Shown here: piece after piece, positions 17,242 to 25,776 of the stretch
Numbering within the stretch: the stretch's first letter is position 1
Layout: every line of letters starts with the position of its first letter
DNA from: Hymenobacter nivis
GTDB taxonomy: Bacteria; Bacteroidota; Bacteroidia; Cytophagales; Hymenobacteraceae
Length of the DNA: 64,000 nucleotides
Direction: 5' to 3'
Assembly (NCBI RefSeq): GCF_003149515.1
Contig: NZ_CP029145.1
Span: 1,612,001-1,676,000, forward strand
Position numbers and translations under genes: made by a program
The notes under the pieces: generated by a model
The model's database searches: none
What the model saw: only the letters and a program-made list of their open reading frames with translations
Told to the model about the DNA's origin: nothing

Positions 17242-18339
17242 ATGAAAAAAATTGGCATCCTCTTTGGCCAGGAAAACACGTTTCCGCAGGCCTTTATTGA
17301 CCGTGTGAACGCCAAGGCCCCGGCCGACATCCGCGCCGAATTTGTAAAAATTGACGACGTGGAGCAGCACGTGGCCCCCGACTACGCCGTCATCATTGAC
17401 CGCATTTCGCAGGACGTGCCCTTCTACCGCGCCTACCTGAAAAACGCGGCCCTAATGGGCACGGCGGTGATTAACAACCCGTTCTGGTGGTCCGCTGACG
17501 AAAAATTCTTCAACAACGCGCTGGCCGTGCGCCTGGGCGTGCCAGTGCCCAAAACCCTGCTGCTGCCCAGCAAAGAGCGCCCCAGCGACACGGGCGAGAA
17601 CTCGTTCCGCAACCTGAACATGATGGATTGGGAAAAGGCCTTTGCCCACATCGGCTTCCCGGCCTACATGAAGCCCCACTCGGGCGGCGGCTGGAAAAGC
17701 GTGTACAAGCTCCACTCGCCCGACGATTTTTTCCGGGCCTACGCCGAGACGGGACAGCTGGTAATGCTGCTCCAGGAGTCGGTGGACTTCACCGATTATT
17801 TCCGCTGCTACTGCATTGGCGGCACCGAGGTGCTCATCATGCCCTACGAGCCCCGCAACGAGCCGCACCTGCGCTACGCCACCGAGATGAAAACGACGGG
17901 CGAAGCCGGTGAAAAGCTGCTGGCCACCATGAAGGAGTACGTGTTGAAGCTGAATGAGGGCCTGGGCTACGACTTCAACACCGTGGAATTTGCCGTGCGC
18001 GACGGCATTCCGCTGGCCATCGACTTCGGCAATCCGGCCCCCGACGCCGACATTAACTCGGTGGGAGAGAAGAACTTCGAGTGGGTGGTGGAAGCCGCCG
18101 CCAACATGGCCATTGCCCGCGCCCAGGCCCAGAAGCCCGGCCAGGATAACCTCACCTGGGGCACTTTCGTGCACCCGCACCGCGCCCGTAGCGGGGCCCC
18201 CACCGAGTTCACGATGGCCAACGCCCCCACCCCCACGCCCAAAAAGCCTGCTGCGCCTAAAGCGGCGGCGGCCCCCAAGGCCGATGGGGCACCCAAAAAA
18301 CCCGCCGCCAAAAAACCGGCACCCAAAAAACCCGAATAA
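17242..18339 (+). CDS. ATP-grasp ligase with Lys/Pro/Ala-rich tail
   Basis: 365 residues. Residues 1-300 fit an ATP-grasp enzyme: N-terminal Rossmann-like part (KKIGILFGQENTFP), the lysine strand FPAYMKPHSGGGWKSVYK with the Gly-rich loop, and the metal-binding end FNTVEFAVRDGIPLAIDFGNPAPDAD. Such enzymes make an acyl-phosphate and join it to an amine or thiol. The substrate is not predictable. The last ~45 residues are a histone-H1-like tail of repeated PKKP/AAPK units, unusual for an enzyme of this class. It lies between the hydrolase and the carboxylate-amine ligase on the same strand. Confidence 0.85.
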   Translation: MKKIGILFGQENTFPQAFIDRVNAKAPADIRAEFVKIDDVEQHVAPDYAVIIDRISQDVPFYRAYLKNAALMGTAVINNPFWWSADEKFFNNALAVRLGVPVPKTLLLPSKERPSDTGENSFRNLNMMDWEKAFAHIGFPAYMKPHSGGGWKSVYKLHSPDDFFRAYAETGQLVMLLQESVDFTDYFRCYCIGGTEVLIMPYEPRNEPHLRYATEMKTTGEAGEKLLATMKEYVLKLNEGLGYDFNTVEFAVRDGIPLAIDFGNPAPDADINSVGEKNFEWVVEAAANMAIARAQAQKPGQDNLTWGTFVHPHRARSGAPTEFTMANAPTPTPKKPAAPKAAAAPKADGAPKKPAAKKPAPKKPE

Positions 18340-18344
18340 TTCGG

Positions 18345-18388
18345 CTTGCCACGGGGCCCCGGGCACGCCGGCGGGGCCCCGTGGCAAG
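18345..18388. terminator. Perfect 16-bp hairpin between ATP-grasp and ligase genes
   Basis: Arms 18345-18360 and 18373-18388 are exact reverse complements around a 12-base loop; each contains GGGGCCCC. There is no T run immediately after, so it may stabilise the upstream message 3' end or attenuate read-through rather than stop transcription. The remaining 120 bases to the next gene hold short TAACAATTGAC-like repeats. Confidence 0.6.
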
Positions 18389-18509
18389 TTGCCAGGCATT
18401 GGTTATCAGTTGTTAGCAGGCCTATAACCCACTGACTAACAATTGACAAATCGCTTTTTTTTGCACGGCCCCTTAGTCATTTCTTCCTCCTTTTTCTACT
18501 TCGCCCACC

Positions 18510-19613
18510 ATGCCGCTGCCCACGTTTACCCTCGGCATCGAGGAAGAATTTCAGACCATCGACCCCGACACGCGGGAGTTGCGCTCGCACATGTCCAAGA
18601 TCGTGGAAAACGGCAAAATCACGCTCCTTGAGCAGGTGAAGGCCGAAATGCACGAGTCCGTAGTGGAGGTCGGCACCAACATTTGCCAGAATATCCACGA
18701 GGCCCGCACCGAGGTGCTGCATCTGCGCCGCCAGGTCATTGAGCTGGCCGGCAATGTGGGGCTGCGCATCGGCGCGGCGGGTACCCACCCGTTTTCGCGC
18801 TGGCAAGACCAGCCCATCACACCCGATGCCCGCTACGACAAAATTGTGGAGGAATTGCAGGAGGCTGCCCGGTCCAACCTCGTGTTTGGGATGCACGTGC
18901 ACGTGGGCATCGAAAACCGCGACATCGGCGTGTACATGATGAACGCGCTGCGCTACTTCCTGCCCCACTTGTTTGCGCTGAGCACCAACTCGCCGTTTTG
19001 GGAAGGACGCGAAACGGGTTATAAGTCGTTCCGCACCAAGGTGTTCGAGCGGTTTCCGCGCACCGGCATCCCGGGGTATTTCACGAGCGCCAGCGACTAC
19101 GACGAATTTATTCAGCTGCTGATCAAGACCGGCTGCATCGACAACGGCAAGAAAATCTGGTGGGATTTGCGCCTGCACCCGTTCTTCGACACCATTGAGT
19201 ACCGCATCTGCGACATGATGATGCGCCCCGACGAAACCATCGCCGTGGCCGCCATCATGCAGGCCCTGGTGGCAAAAATTTACAAGCTCAAGCGCCAGAA
19301 CCTCAACTTCCGCCTCTACCGCAGCGCCCTTATCAAGGAAAATAAGTGGCGCGCCGCCCGCTACGGCCTCGATGGTACCATGATTGACTTTGGCAAGCAG
19401 CAAGAAGTACCTACCCGGGCCCTGATTCTGGAGCTGCTCGACTTTGTGGACGATGTCCTCGACGAGTTGGGCAGCCGCCACGAGGTAGAATACATCCTGA
19501 AAATGATGGAAATGGGCAGCGGTGCCGACCGCCAGCTGGCCGTGTTCCGCGAAACCGGCGACCTCACCAAGGTCGTGGACTACATCCTGGCCGAAACCAT
19601 GCACGGGTTGTAA
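18510..19613 (+). CDS. ybdK: Carboxylate-amine ligase, YbdK / GCS2 family
   Basis: 367 residues, the usual length. The N terminus has the family signature TLGIEEEFQTIDPDT (ATP/metal-binding Glu residues), followed by HESVVEVGTNIC and GMHVHVGIENRD. Members share the glutamate-cysteine ligase fold and show weak gamma-glutamyl-cysteine ligase activity in Escherichia coli; true substrates are mostly unknown. Placed between two ATP-grasp-type genes and an amidotransferase-like gene, it is best read as one of three amide-forming enzymes in a single pathway (inference). Confidence 0.9.
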   Translation: MPLPTFTLGIEEEFQTIDPDTRELRSHMSKIVENGKITLLEQVKAEMHESVVEVGTNICQNIHEARTEVLHLRRQVIELAGNVGLRIGAAGTHPFSRWQDQPITPDARYDKIVEELQEAARSNLVFGMHVHVGIENRDIGVYMMNALRYFLPHLFALSTNSPFWEGRETGYKSFRTKVFERFPRTGIPGYFTSASDYDEFIQLLIKTGCIDNGKKIWWDLRLHPFFDTIEYRICDMMMRPDETIAVAAIMQALVAKIYKLKRQNLNFRLYRSALIKENKWRAARYGLDGTMIDFGKQQEVPTRALILELLDFVDDVLDELGSRHEVEYILKMMEMGSGADRQLAVFRETGDLTKVVDYILAETMHGL

Positions 19614-19711
19614 TTTTGGGGCTTTACTAAACCAGAACGCCAGCCACTCAGTTGGCGTTTCTGTTTATCCCACTCCACGCGTTGTCGTTGATTACCAAAT
19701 TCTTCGTTTTC

Positions 19712-20545
19712 ATGCCTACCATTCGTTTAGCTATTCTGGATATGTATATGGGCGCAGCCAATGAGGGCATGCGCTGCATTCGCCAGCTCATCCGCCGCGC
19801 CGAGGCCGAACACGGTATTCATTTCGCCACCGAAACCTTCGATGTGCGGGGCCAGGACCAGTTGCCACGCCTCACCGACTTCGACGTATTTATTTCCTCC
19901 GGGGGCCCCGGCAGCCCCTTGGCTACCGATGACGCGTGGGAAAATAATTATTTCCAATTCGTTGACGAGTTGTTTGCCCACAACCAAACGCTGGGACCCC
20001 GCAAATATTTATTGTTGATTTGCCACTCGTTTCAGCTCGTGAGCCGTCACCTGGGCTTGGGCGAGCTGGGCAAGCGCAAATCCACCTCGTTTGGGGTAAT
20101 GCCCGTGCACCTCACCGATGCTGGCCACGCCGACCCGGTGCTGCACGCGCTACCGGAGCCGTTTTTCGCCGTCGACTCGCGCGACTACCAACTCACCCAC
20201 CCCAATCTGGAACGGCTGGGGGCCCTGGGCGCCGAAATATTGTGCCTCGAAAAAGAGCGCCCCCATGTGGCGCTGGCCCGCGCCGTGATGGCCATCCGCT
20301 TTTCGCCCGAGGTGCTCGGCACCCAGTTCCACCCCGAAGCCGACGGCGAAGGCATACTCCGCTATATGCTCACCGACGAGCGCAAGCAGCAGGTAATCAC
20401 CGCTTACGGCGAGGATAAGTACGACGAAATGGTGCGCTTACTTGCCGACCCCGCCACCATCGAGCTTACCGAAGGAATTGTGGTGCCCACGTTTTTGCGC
20501 TTGGCCGTAGCCCAGTTCGCCCCCGCACTGGCCCTGGCCAACTGA
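19712..20545 (+). CDS. Class I glutamine amidotransferase-like protein
   Basis: The frame opens at 19652, but the ATG at 19712 (MPTIRLAILDMYMGAANEGM) is the natural start: 277 residues. Core motifs are FISSGGPGSP (oxyanion region), LLLICHSFQL with the nucleophilic Cys, and GTQFHPEADGEG with the catalytic His and Glu. It resembles the GMP-synthase-type glutaminase domain but stands alone. It could supply ammonia to the neighbouring ligases, or act as a peptidase on gamma-glutamyl-type bonds, as some free-standing members do. A hairpin (20552-20591) follows. Confidence 0.87.
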   Translation: MPTIRLAILDMYMGAANEGMRCIRQLIRRAEAEHGIHFATETFDVRGQDQLPRLTDFDVFISSGGPGSPLATDDAWENNYFQFVDELFAHNQTLGPRKYLLLICHSFQLVSRHLGLGELGKRKSTSFGVMPVHLTDAGHADPVLHALPEPFFAVDSRDYQLTHPNLERLGALGAEILCLEKERPHVALARAVMAIRFSPEVLGTQFHPEADGEGILRYMLTDERKQQVITAYGEDKYDEMVRLLADPATIELTEGIVVPTFLRLAVAQFAPALALAN

Positions 20546-20551
20546 TTTGCT

Positions 20552-20591
20552 ACCGGGCAATTAATTAGCAGTCGCTAATTAATTGCCCGGT
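20552..20591. terminator. Perfect 18-bp hairpin with 4-base loop
   Basis: Arms 20552-20569 and 20574-20591 are exact reverse complements (ACCGGGCAATTAATTAGC and its complement), followed by TTAATTT. It lies 25 bases upstream of the last gene of the ligase group and may partly terminate transcription or protect the upstream message. Confidence 0.65.
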
Positions 20592-20616
20592 TAATTTACT
20601 TCAGCCCGCTTCGCTT

Positions 20617-21831
20617 ATGATTCGCGCATACCGCCAGGTTTTCAACGCCGCGTTTTCGCCGGGTACGTACCGGGATATGATGGCCGACATGGACCAGCAA
20701 TTGCCCGGCCAACTGGATTTTCGGGTGGCCGAAACCCCGGTTTTTGTGCCCGCTGCCTTACGTGACAAATTAATTGCCGCCGGCGAGAATTTAATCGACG
20801 TCATCGCGCAGCCAAACTTCAAGGCGCGCACTGAGGCCGCCATCCCGCCCCACCAGCGCGTACCCAACGAAGACGAGCGGCCTGAATTCCTGACGTTTGA
20901 TTTTGCCGTATGCCGCGACGCACAGGGCGAGCTGGAACCCCAGCTGATTGAGCTGCAAGGGTTCCCGTCGCTCTACGCCTTCCAGGCCTGGCTGCCTGGC
21001 ATTTTCCGCCAGCACTACCCTATTGCCGATGGCGTGTCGGCATTTTTGGGCGTGCCCGATGTCGAGGCGTACCACGCGCAAATGCGCCAATTAATTCTGG
21101 GCAACGAAGCGGCCGAAAATGTGGTGCTGCTGGAATTATTTCCTACGCTGCAAAAGACCCGGATTGACTTCGCACTGTCAAAAAAAGCGTGGGGCATCGA
21201 AGCTGTACATTTAGGTGATGTGCGCAAAAGGGGCCGGCAATTATTTTACGAGAAAGATGGGCGCAAAATCCCGATTAAGCGCATTTACAACCGGATTATT
21301 TTCGATGAGCTGGCGCGCCACCCGGAACTAAAAACCGAGTTTAATTTGACCGACGACGTGGACGTGGAATGGGTGGGCCACCCGAATTGGTTTTTCCGCG
21401 TCAGCAAGTTCACCATGCCGCTGCTGCGGGGCCCTTTCGTGCCAACGAGCTACTACGTGAGCGATTTGGCAACGTACCCACCGGATTTGGAAAACTACGT
21501 ATTGAAGCCGCTCTACTCGTTTGCCGGGGCCGGGGTGAAGCTGGATTTTACCGCCGCCGACCTCGACGCGCTACCCAACAAGGCGCATTATTTGTTGCAG
21601 CGCAAAGTGGCTTACGCGCCCGTGGTGCAGGCCCCCGACGAACTTGTGAAGTGCGAAATCCGGTTGCTGTACGTGTGGCAGCGCGGCGAAGCGCGCCCAC
21701 GCCTGCTCACCGGCCTGGCTCGCCTAAGCCGCGGCGCCATGATCGGCGTCGACTTTAACAAAGATAAAGACTGGGTGGGCGGCACCACGCCGCTGTTTGA
21801 ACGGGCGGCCCCCGCGGCGGCGCAGCCCTAG
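20617..21831 (+). CDS. Putative ATP-grasp-like protein, function unknown
   Basis: 404 residues; no characterised homologue recognised. Features pointing to an ATP-grasp-like fold: YVLKPLYSFAGAGVKLD (about 300-320), resembling the nucleotide-binding Lys strand and Gly loop, and an end segment ARLSRGAMIGVDFNKDKDWVGGT. The N-terminal half has LIELQGFPSLYAFQ, like the acidic strand near the active site in circularly permuted glutathionylspermidine-synthetase-type enzymes. It follows the amidotransferase-like gene by 71 bases on the same strand and is read here as the last enzyme of the amide-forming group. Structure prediction would decide the fold. Confidence 0.6.
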   Translation: MIRAYRQVFNAAFSPGTYRDMMADMDQQLPGQLDFRVAETPVFVPAALRDKLIAAGENLIDVIAQPNFKARTEAAIPPHQRVPNEDERPEFLTFDFAVCRDAQGELEPQLIELQGFPSLYAFQAWLPGIFRQHYPIADGVSAFLGVPDVEAYHAQMRQLILGNEAAENVVLLELFPTLQKTRIDFALSKKAWGIEAVHLGDVRKRGRQLFYEKDGRKIPIKRIYNRIIFDELARHPELKTEFNLTDDVDVEWVGHPNWFFRVSKFTMPLLRGPFVPTSYYVSDLATYPPDLENYVLKPLYSFAGAGVKLDFTAADLDALPNKAHYLLQRKVAYAPVVQAPDELVKCEIRLLYVWQRGEARPRLLTGLARLSRGAMIGVDFNKDKDWVGGTTPLFERAAPAAAQP

Positions 21832-21886
21832 GAACATCCGGTTACGGTTGTGCGTATCCGGCTCATTAATCTATAGCCCGCATATC

Positions 21887-22396
21887 ATGTCCAGTCTCGC
21901 CGAAAAAGGCTTTCGCATTTCTAAAAATGCTGTTTTCAACCTGTTTCTTCAACGAGCCACTAAGCTTCTCGGGCGTCCGTTCAAAGTAGTCGCCATCCTG
22001 AACGAGGTGGCCACCAAACTATCTACCGAAAAAAGTAAAGACAATAAATTTAAGCAATTAATAAACGTGGCCCTGACGCTGGTGCGGCTGGTACGCCGCT
22101 ACATCAGCGGCGACTACCGCCAGGTTTCCAATAACACCATCGTATCGGGGCTGGCGGTGTTGCTTTACGTATTGTCGCCGGTTGATTTAATTCCTGACTT
22201 TATCCCCGTCGTCGGCTTCCTCGACGATTTAAGCCTGGTAAGTTGGTTTGTGGGCAAGTTCCAGGTTGAAATCGTCAAGTTTCAGGAATGGGAAAAATCT
22301 CAGGGTGGCGACCTAATCGACGCGCCCGACACGGCGGCGGAGCCCGCTCGAGGCGATGCTTCGCTGCCCGCGGTGGCTGAGTTAGGGCATTCGTAG
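21887..22396 (+). CDS. YkvA/DUF1232 family membrane-associated protein
   Basis: The ATG at 21887 (MSSLAEKGFRISK) is preferred over 21797, since the extra residues are low-complexity Arg/Pro. 169 residues. The DUF1232 core is LYVLSPVDLIPDFIPVVGFLDD (about 95-120), a hydrophobic helix pair with the conserved SPxDLIPD motif. The N-terminal half is basic and helical, the C-terminal 30 residues acidic. Function of the family is unknown; membrane association is likely. Gap of 55 bases from the ligase cluster, so co-transcription is possible. Confidence 0.85.
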   Translation: MSSLAEKGFRISKNAVFNLFLQRATKLLGRPFKVVAILNEVATKLSTEKSKDNKFKQLINVALTLVRLVRRYISGDYRQVSNNTIVSGLAVLLYVLSPVDLIPDFIPVVGFLDDLSLVSWFVGKFQVEIVKFQEWEKSQGGDLIDAPDTAAEPARGDASLPAVAELGHS

Positions 22397-22451
22397 GCCC
22401 GCGCAGCTGCTGTTAGCCCAGCATTTTTTTGGGTTTGCTTTTCTACTTGCT

Positions 22452-22751
22452 ATGCCCACGTTCGTCATTACTATTTCATTGCCAGATACCTACGAAGACG
22501 ATTTCCTGGCACTTATTCCCCGGCACTGCTCGGTGATCAATCGCCTTTTATCGGAAAAAGTTATCGAAACCTATGCCATCAGTGCCGACCGTTGCCGGGG
22601 CTGGATCACCGTCAACGGCGACGACGCAGGCGCAGTACGCTCCATTGTGGAGCAATTTCCACTGTACCGTTATTTTCACGGCATTGAAATTGATAAACTG
22701 TTTATTCTCGATTCGGTAGCTACCCGTTTCCCCGTCATCAGCCTGAACTAG
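22452..22751 (+). CDS. Small ferredoxin-fold-like protein (muconolactone isomerase-like)
   Basis: 99 residues. The pattern beta-alpha-beta (TFVITISLP...DTYEDDFLALIPRHCSVINRLLSE) and the second half (RGWITVNGDDAGAVRSIVEQFPLY) resemble the dimeric alpha/beta barrel shared by muconolactone isomerase-like and YCII-like proteins. No catalytic residue can be pointed to. It lies in a run of co-directional genes with gaps of about 40-55 bases on either side. Hypothetical; the fold is inferred from pattern only. Confidence 0.6.
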   Translation: MPTFVITISLPDTYEDDFLALIPRHCSVINRLLSEKVIETYAISADRCRGWITVNGDDAGAVRSIVEQFPLYRYFHGIEIDKLFILDSVATRFPVISLN

Positions 22752-22788
22752 GGCTGGGGCCCCTGGCCATCTTTTACCTTTTGCGTTA

Positions 22789-23652
22789 ATGACTGTTTTA
22801 CTTATTCGCCGTTTTATATTTTTAGCAGTTGTATCGGTAGCGTTGGGCAGCCTACTGACGGCGGCCCGGCCTGCCCCGGGCATCACCACGGGGCAATTGG
22901 TGGAGCGCATGACCAGCGCTATTGAGAACCTACGCTACCTGCGTTGCGCGGCCAGAGCCCAGGAGCGGCTCGGCCGGGAAATCAAGCCTTCCAGCAGCCT
23001 CATGAAACTGTCTTTCAACCCTTTCCGGGTGTACTTAAAGGATAATAAGAACGTGGAGGTGCTGTGGGTAGCGGGCCAAAACGACGGCGATGCCTGGGTA
23101 TACCCGGCCAGTTTCCCGTACGTCACGCTCAGCCTCGACCCCACGGGGGCCCTGATGCGCAAGGGCCAGCACCACACCGTGTTGCAGGCCGGCTTCGGCA
23201 CCATCGCCGACCTGCTGCGCCCAACTGCTCTGCGCCAGGACGCTGCGTACAGCTGCACGTTTCGCTATACCGGCGACACCACGGTGCTGGGCCGCCCGTG
23301 CCACGTGCTGCGTTCTGATTTCCCGCAATTTCGCTACGTACCCTACCGCACCGGTAAAAAAGAAACCGTGGCCGCCGTGGCTGAACGGTTCGGCTGCGGC
23401 GAGTACCGCATCCTGGAGCGCAACAACCTGAGCCCCGGCGCAGCGCTAACCGAAGGCCAGGTGCTGCAGGTACCCAACGGCTACGGCCGCCGCGTTACCT
23501 TGTGCGTCGACCCCCAGAATTACCTGCCCATCGTGGTGGACGTGCGCGACGACCGGGGCCTGTTCGAAAAATTCGAATTCTATAACCTCGTAGTAAACCA
23601 GCCCATTCCAACCGAGGAGTTCACCAAGAACTACCGCGGCTATAAGCTCTGA
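22789..23652 (+). CDS. Secreted DUF1571 protein with embedded LysM domain
   Basis: 287 residues with an N-terminal signal segment (RRFIFLAVVSVALGSLLTAA). Residues 35-185 and 235-287 match the two halves of DUF1571, which resembles lipoprotein-carrier folds (NPFRVYLKDNKNVEVLWVAGQNDG; later VVDVRDDRGLFEKFEFYNLVVN). Between them, about 190-235, is a LysM-like unit (KKETVAAVAERFGCGEYRILERNNL...LTEGQVLQVP), a peptidoglycan- or chitin-binding fold. This suggests an envelope protein held at the cell wall. Ends at the start of a nested inverted repeat. Confidence 0.8.
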   Translation: MTVLLIRRFIFLAVVSVALGSLLTAARPAPGITTGQLVERMTSAIENLRYLRCAARAQERLGREIKPSSSLMKLSFNPFRVYLKDNKNVEVLWVAGQNDGDAWVYPASFPYVTLSLDPTGALMRKGQHHTVLQAGFGTIADLLRPTALRQDAAYSCTFRYTGDTTVLGRPCHVLRSDFPQFRYVPYRTGKKETVAAVAERFGCGEYRILERNNLSPGAALTEGQVLQVPNGYGRRVTLCVDPQNYLPIVVDVRDDRGLFEKFEFYNLVVNQPIPTEEFTKNYRGYKL

Positions 23653-23657
23653 CCACA

Positions 23658-23813
23658 GATTTAACGGATTTTTTGGGGTTCCGCTCCTAACGAGATGATG
23701 CTCGAAAATCAACAGATAAAAAAAGCGACCCAAGCGAGGCGCCTTTTTTATCTGTTGATTTTTTATTGATCCCGTATTATCAAGTGCGGAACCTCGAAAA
23801 AATCCGTTAAATC
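23658..23813. repeat. Nested inverted repeat between convergent genes
   Basis: The outer arms, 23658-23684 and 23786-23813, are reverse complements with about two mismatches and contain the nonamer AATCCGTTA. The inner hairpin, 23705-23762, has arms of about 23 nt (AAAATCAACAGATAAAAAAA... and complement) and works as a two-way terminator. More AATCCGTNN nonamers follow to about 23835. Same layout as 14380-14554, but with a different inner hairpin. Confidence 0.8.
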
Positions 23814-23841
23814 CGTCAGAAATCCGTTAAGTCTGCGGTCT

Positions 23842-24714
23842 TTAGCGGCGCATATTTTTCTCAATTTGGTCCCACATTTCGGGCGTAAGGGCCCCCAGCT
23901 TGTTGAACTCGCCGGCGCCGTTGAGCCACTCGCCGCCGTCGATGGTGACCACTTCGCCGTTGACGTAGGCCGAAAAATCCGAAACCAAATAGGCGGCCAA
24001 GTTGGCTAGCTCCTGGTGCTGGCCCACGCGCTTGAGGGGCACGCTGGCGGCGGGATCGAGCTGGCTGGCCAGCGGCTCGGGGAAGAGGCGGCTCCAGGCC
24101 CCCTCCGTCGGGAAGGGCCCCGGCGCAATGGCGTTGCTGCGGATGCCGTACTTGGCCCACTCCACGGCCAGCGAGCGGGTCATGGCCAGCACGCCGGCCT
24201 TGGCGGCGGCCGAGGGCACCACAAAAGCGGAGCCCACCGAGGCGTAGGTGGTGACGATGTTGAGGATGGTGCCGGGCTTTTTGTCGGCAATCCAGCGCTT
24301 GCCCACGGCCAGGGTGCAGTTGTAAGAGCCGCGCAGCACGATGTCCACAATCACGTCGAACGCCTTGTGGCTCAGGCGTTCGGTAGGCGAAATAAAGTTG
24401 CCGGCGGCGTTGTTGAGCAGCACGTCCACGCCGCCAAATTCGGCGATGGTGGCGGCCAGCATGGCTTCCACCTCGTCGTACTTGCGCACGTCGCAGGCTA
24501 CGGCCAGTACCCGGCCGCCGGTTTGCGCGCGCAGCTCGGCGGCGGTAGCTTCGAGCACGTCCATCTTGCGGCTGGTGATGGTGACTTGGGCCCCTAATTG
24601 CAGGAAATACGTAGTCATGGCGCGGCCCAGGCCAGTGCCGCCGCCGGTCACGATGATGGTTTTACCAGCCAGGGCGTTGTCGCGCAGCATGGGTTGGGCA
24701 AAGGGCATGGTCAT
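23842..24714 (-). CDS. SDR family 2,4-dienoyl-CoA reductase-like oxidoreductase
   Basis: 290 residues. Cofactor motif TGGGTGLG, then NNAAGNF. In place of the usual YxxxK it has SAAAK, which is normal for the 2,4-dienoyl-CoA reductase branch (compare FVVPSASAKAGV in the mitochondrial enzyme). The match extends to KYGIRSNAIAPGPFPTEGAWSRL. It likely reduces dienoyl- or enoyl-CoA in unsaturated fatty acid breakdown, using NADPH. Convergent with the DUF1571 gene across the nested repeat; no beta-oxidation partner is nearby. Confidence 0.88.
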   Translation of the reverse strand: MTMPFAQPMLRDNALAGKTIIVTGGGTGLGRAMTTYFLQLGAQVTITSRKMDVLEATAAELRAQTGGRVLAVACDVRKYDEVEAMLAATIAEFGGVDVLLNNAAGNFISPTERLSHKAFDVIVDIVLRGSYNCTLAVGKRWIADKKPGTILNIVTTYASVGSAFVVPSAAAKAGVLAMTRSLAVEWAKYGIRSNAIAPGPFPTEGAWSRLFPEPLASQLDPAASVPLKRVGQHQELANLAAYLVSDFSAYVNGEVVTIDGGEWLNGAGEFNKLGALTPEMWDQIEKNMRR

Positions 24715-24878
24715 ATAAGATGCACGAAAAAGAAGGTGAGAAATTGGCCGGCCGAAGGTACGGTGGGGCCCGGGCCGGGGCCCACTGGCAAAAGTTTTAT
24801 TGGTAGAAGTATATATTACTGATGGTTTCCTTCGCAGTTTTGCTGTTTATTGTTGCGCTTCACTTTTACCCTGCGCTT

Positions 24879-25739
24879 ATGAATCCGGCTCCCCTTGCTC
24901 CTTTGCCCAAGTTGCCCACCGTAGTTTTGCTGGGGTGCGGCTGGCTGGGCACGGCCCTGGCCCGGCACTTGCTGGCCGCCGGGCACCCCGTGGTGGGCAC
25001 CACCACTACCCCGTCGCAGCTGCCAGTGCTGGCTGAAATGGGGGTGCAGCCGCACCTGTTGCAGCTCGGCGCCGAATTTGGCCCGGCCGCCTACGACCAG
25101 CTAACGAATTTACTGCGCGCCGCCGACGTGCTCGTGTTGAACGTGCCGCCCCGCACCGCCGCCGCGGGGGGCTACCCCGCCCTGCTGCGGCCCGTGCACC
25201 GGGCCGTAGCGGCGGCTGGCATCGGGCACGTGCTGTTCGTAAGCTCTACCAGCGTGTACCCCGACGAGCCGCGGCTCATGCGCGAAGCCGATGCTACCAG
25301 CAACCGCGACGCCGCCTCGGATGTGCTGCGGGCCGAGGGCCACTTCGTGCCGCGCTACGGGCAGTGGCGCAGCACAGTCGTGCGCCTGGGGGGCCTCATC
25401 GGGCCGGGCCGGGCCCCGGGGCGCTTCTTGGCCGGCCGCCAGGAGCTAGCCCAGGGCAACGCTCCCGTCAACCTGCTGCACCTTACCGATGCGGTGGGCG
25501 TGCTGGCCGCCATCATCGAGCACCAGGCCTGGGGCCACACCTTCAACGTGGCGGCCGCCGGGCACCCGCTGCGGCGCGATTTTTACCCCGCCGCGGCCAG
25601 CTACCTCGGCCTCGTGCCCCCCACATTCTACCCCGAAACCGGCCCCACCGGCAAAACCATCGACAGTAGCCTGGTGCGCGAAATGCTGCCTTACGTGTTT
25701 CAGCACGACGATGTGCTGGCGGCCCTGCCTTATTGCTAA
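24879..25739 (+). CDS. YeeZ-like NAD(P)-binding protein
   Basis: I place the start at 24879 (MNPAPLAPLPKLPTVVLLGCGWLG); the longer frame from 24822 only adds a short hydrophobic lead. 286 residues. Rossmann motif VLLGCGWLGTALA, middle SSTSVYPD, then RLGGLIGPGR, as in extended SDR epimerase-like proteins of the YeeZ group. Substrate unknown. Its end is 37 bases from the following flavoprotein gene, so the two may be co-transcribed. Confidence 0.8.
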   Translation: MNPAPLAPLPKLPTVVLLGCGWLGTALARHLLAAGHPVVGTTTTPSQLPVLAEMGVQPHLLQLGAEFGPAAYDQLTNLLRAADVLVLNVPPRTAAAGGYPALLRPVHRAVAAAGIGHVLFVSSTSVYPDEPRLMREADATSNRDAASDVLRAEGHFVPRYGQWRSTVVRLGGLIGPGRAPGRFLAGRQELAQGNAPVNLLHLTDAVGVLAAIIEHQAWGHTFNVAAAGHPLRRDFYPAAASYLGLVPPTFYPETGPTGKTIDSSLVREMLPYVFQHDDVLAALPYC

Positions 25740-25776
25740 GGAGCTGGGGGCCCGTGCCCGTGCGTAAATTTGCGTT

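Noticed and set aside
18477..19604. 375-residue open frame antisense to the YbdK-like ligase
   Set aside because: Same GC-driven mirror effect; repetitive His/Val/Ala composition.
23842..24714. Loss of the SDR catalytic Tyr in the dienoyl-CoA reductase-like protein as an anomaly
   Set aside because: SAAAK at this position is normal for the 2,4-dienoyl-CoA reductase branch, so it is not unusual, unlike the protein at 56069-56785.
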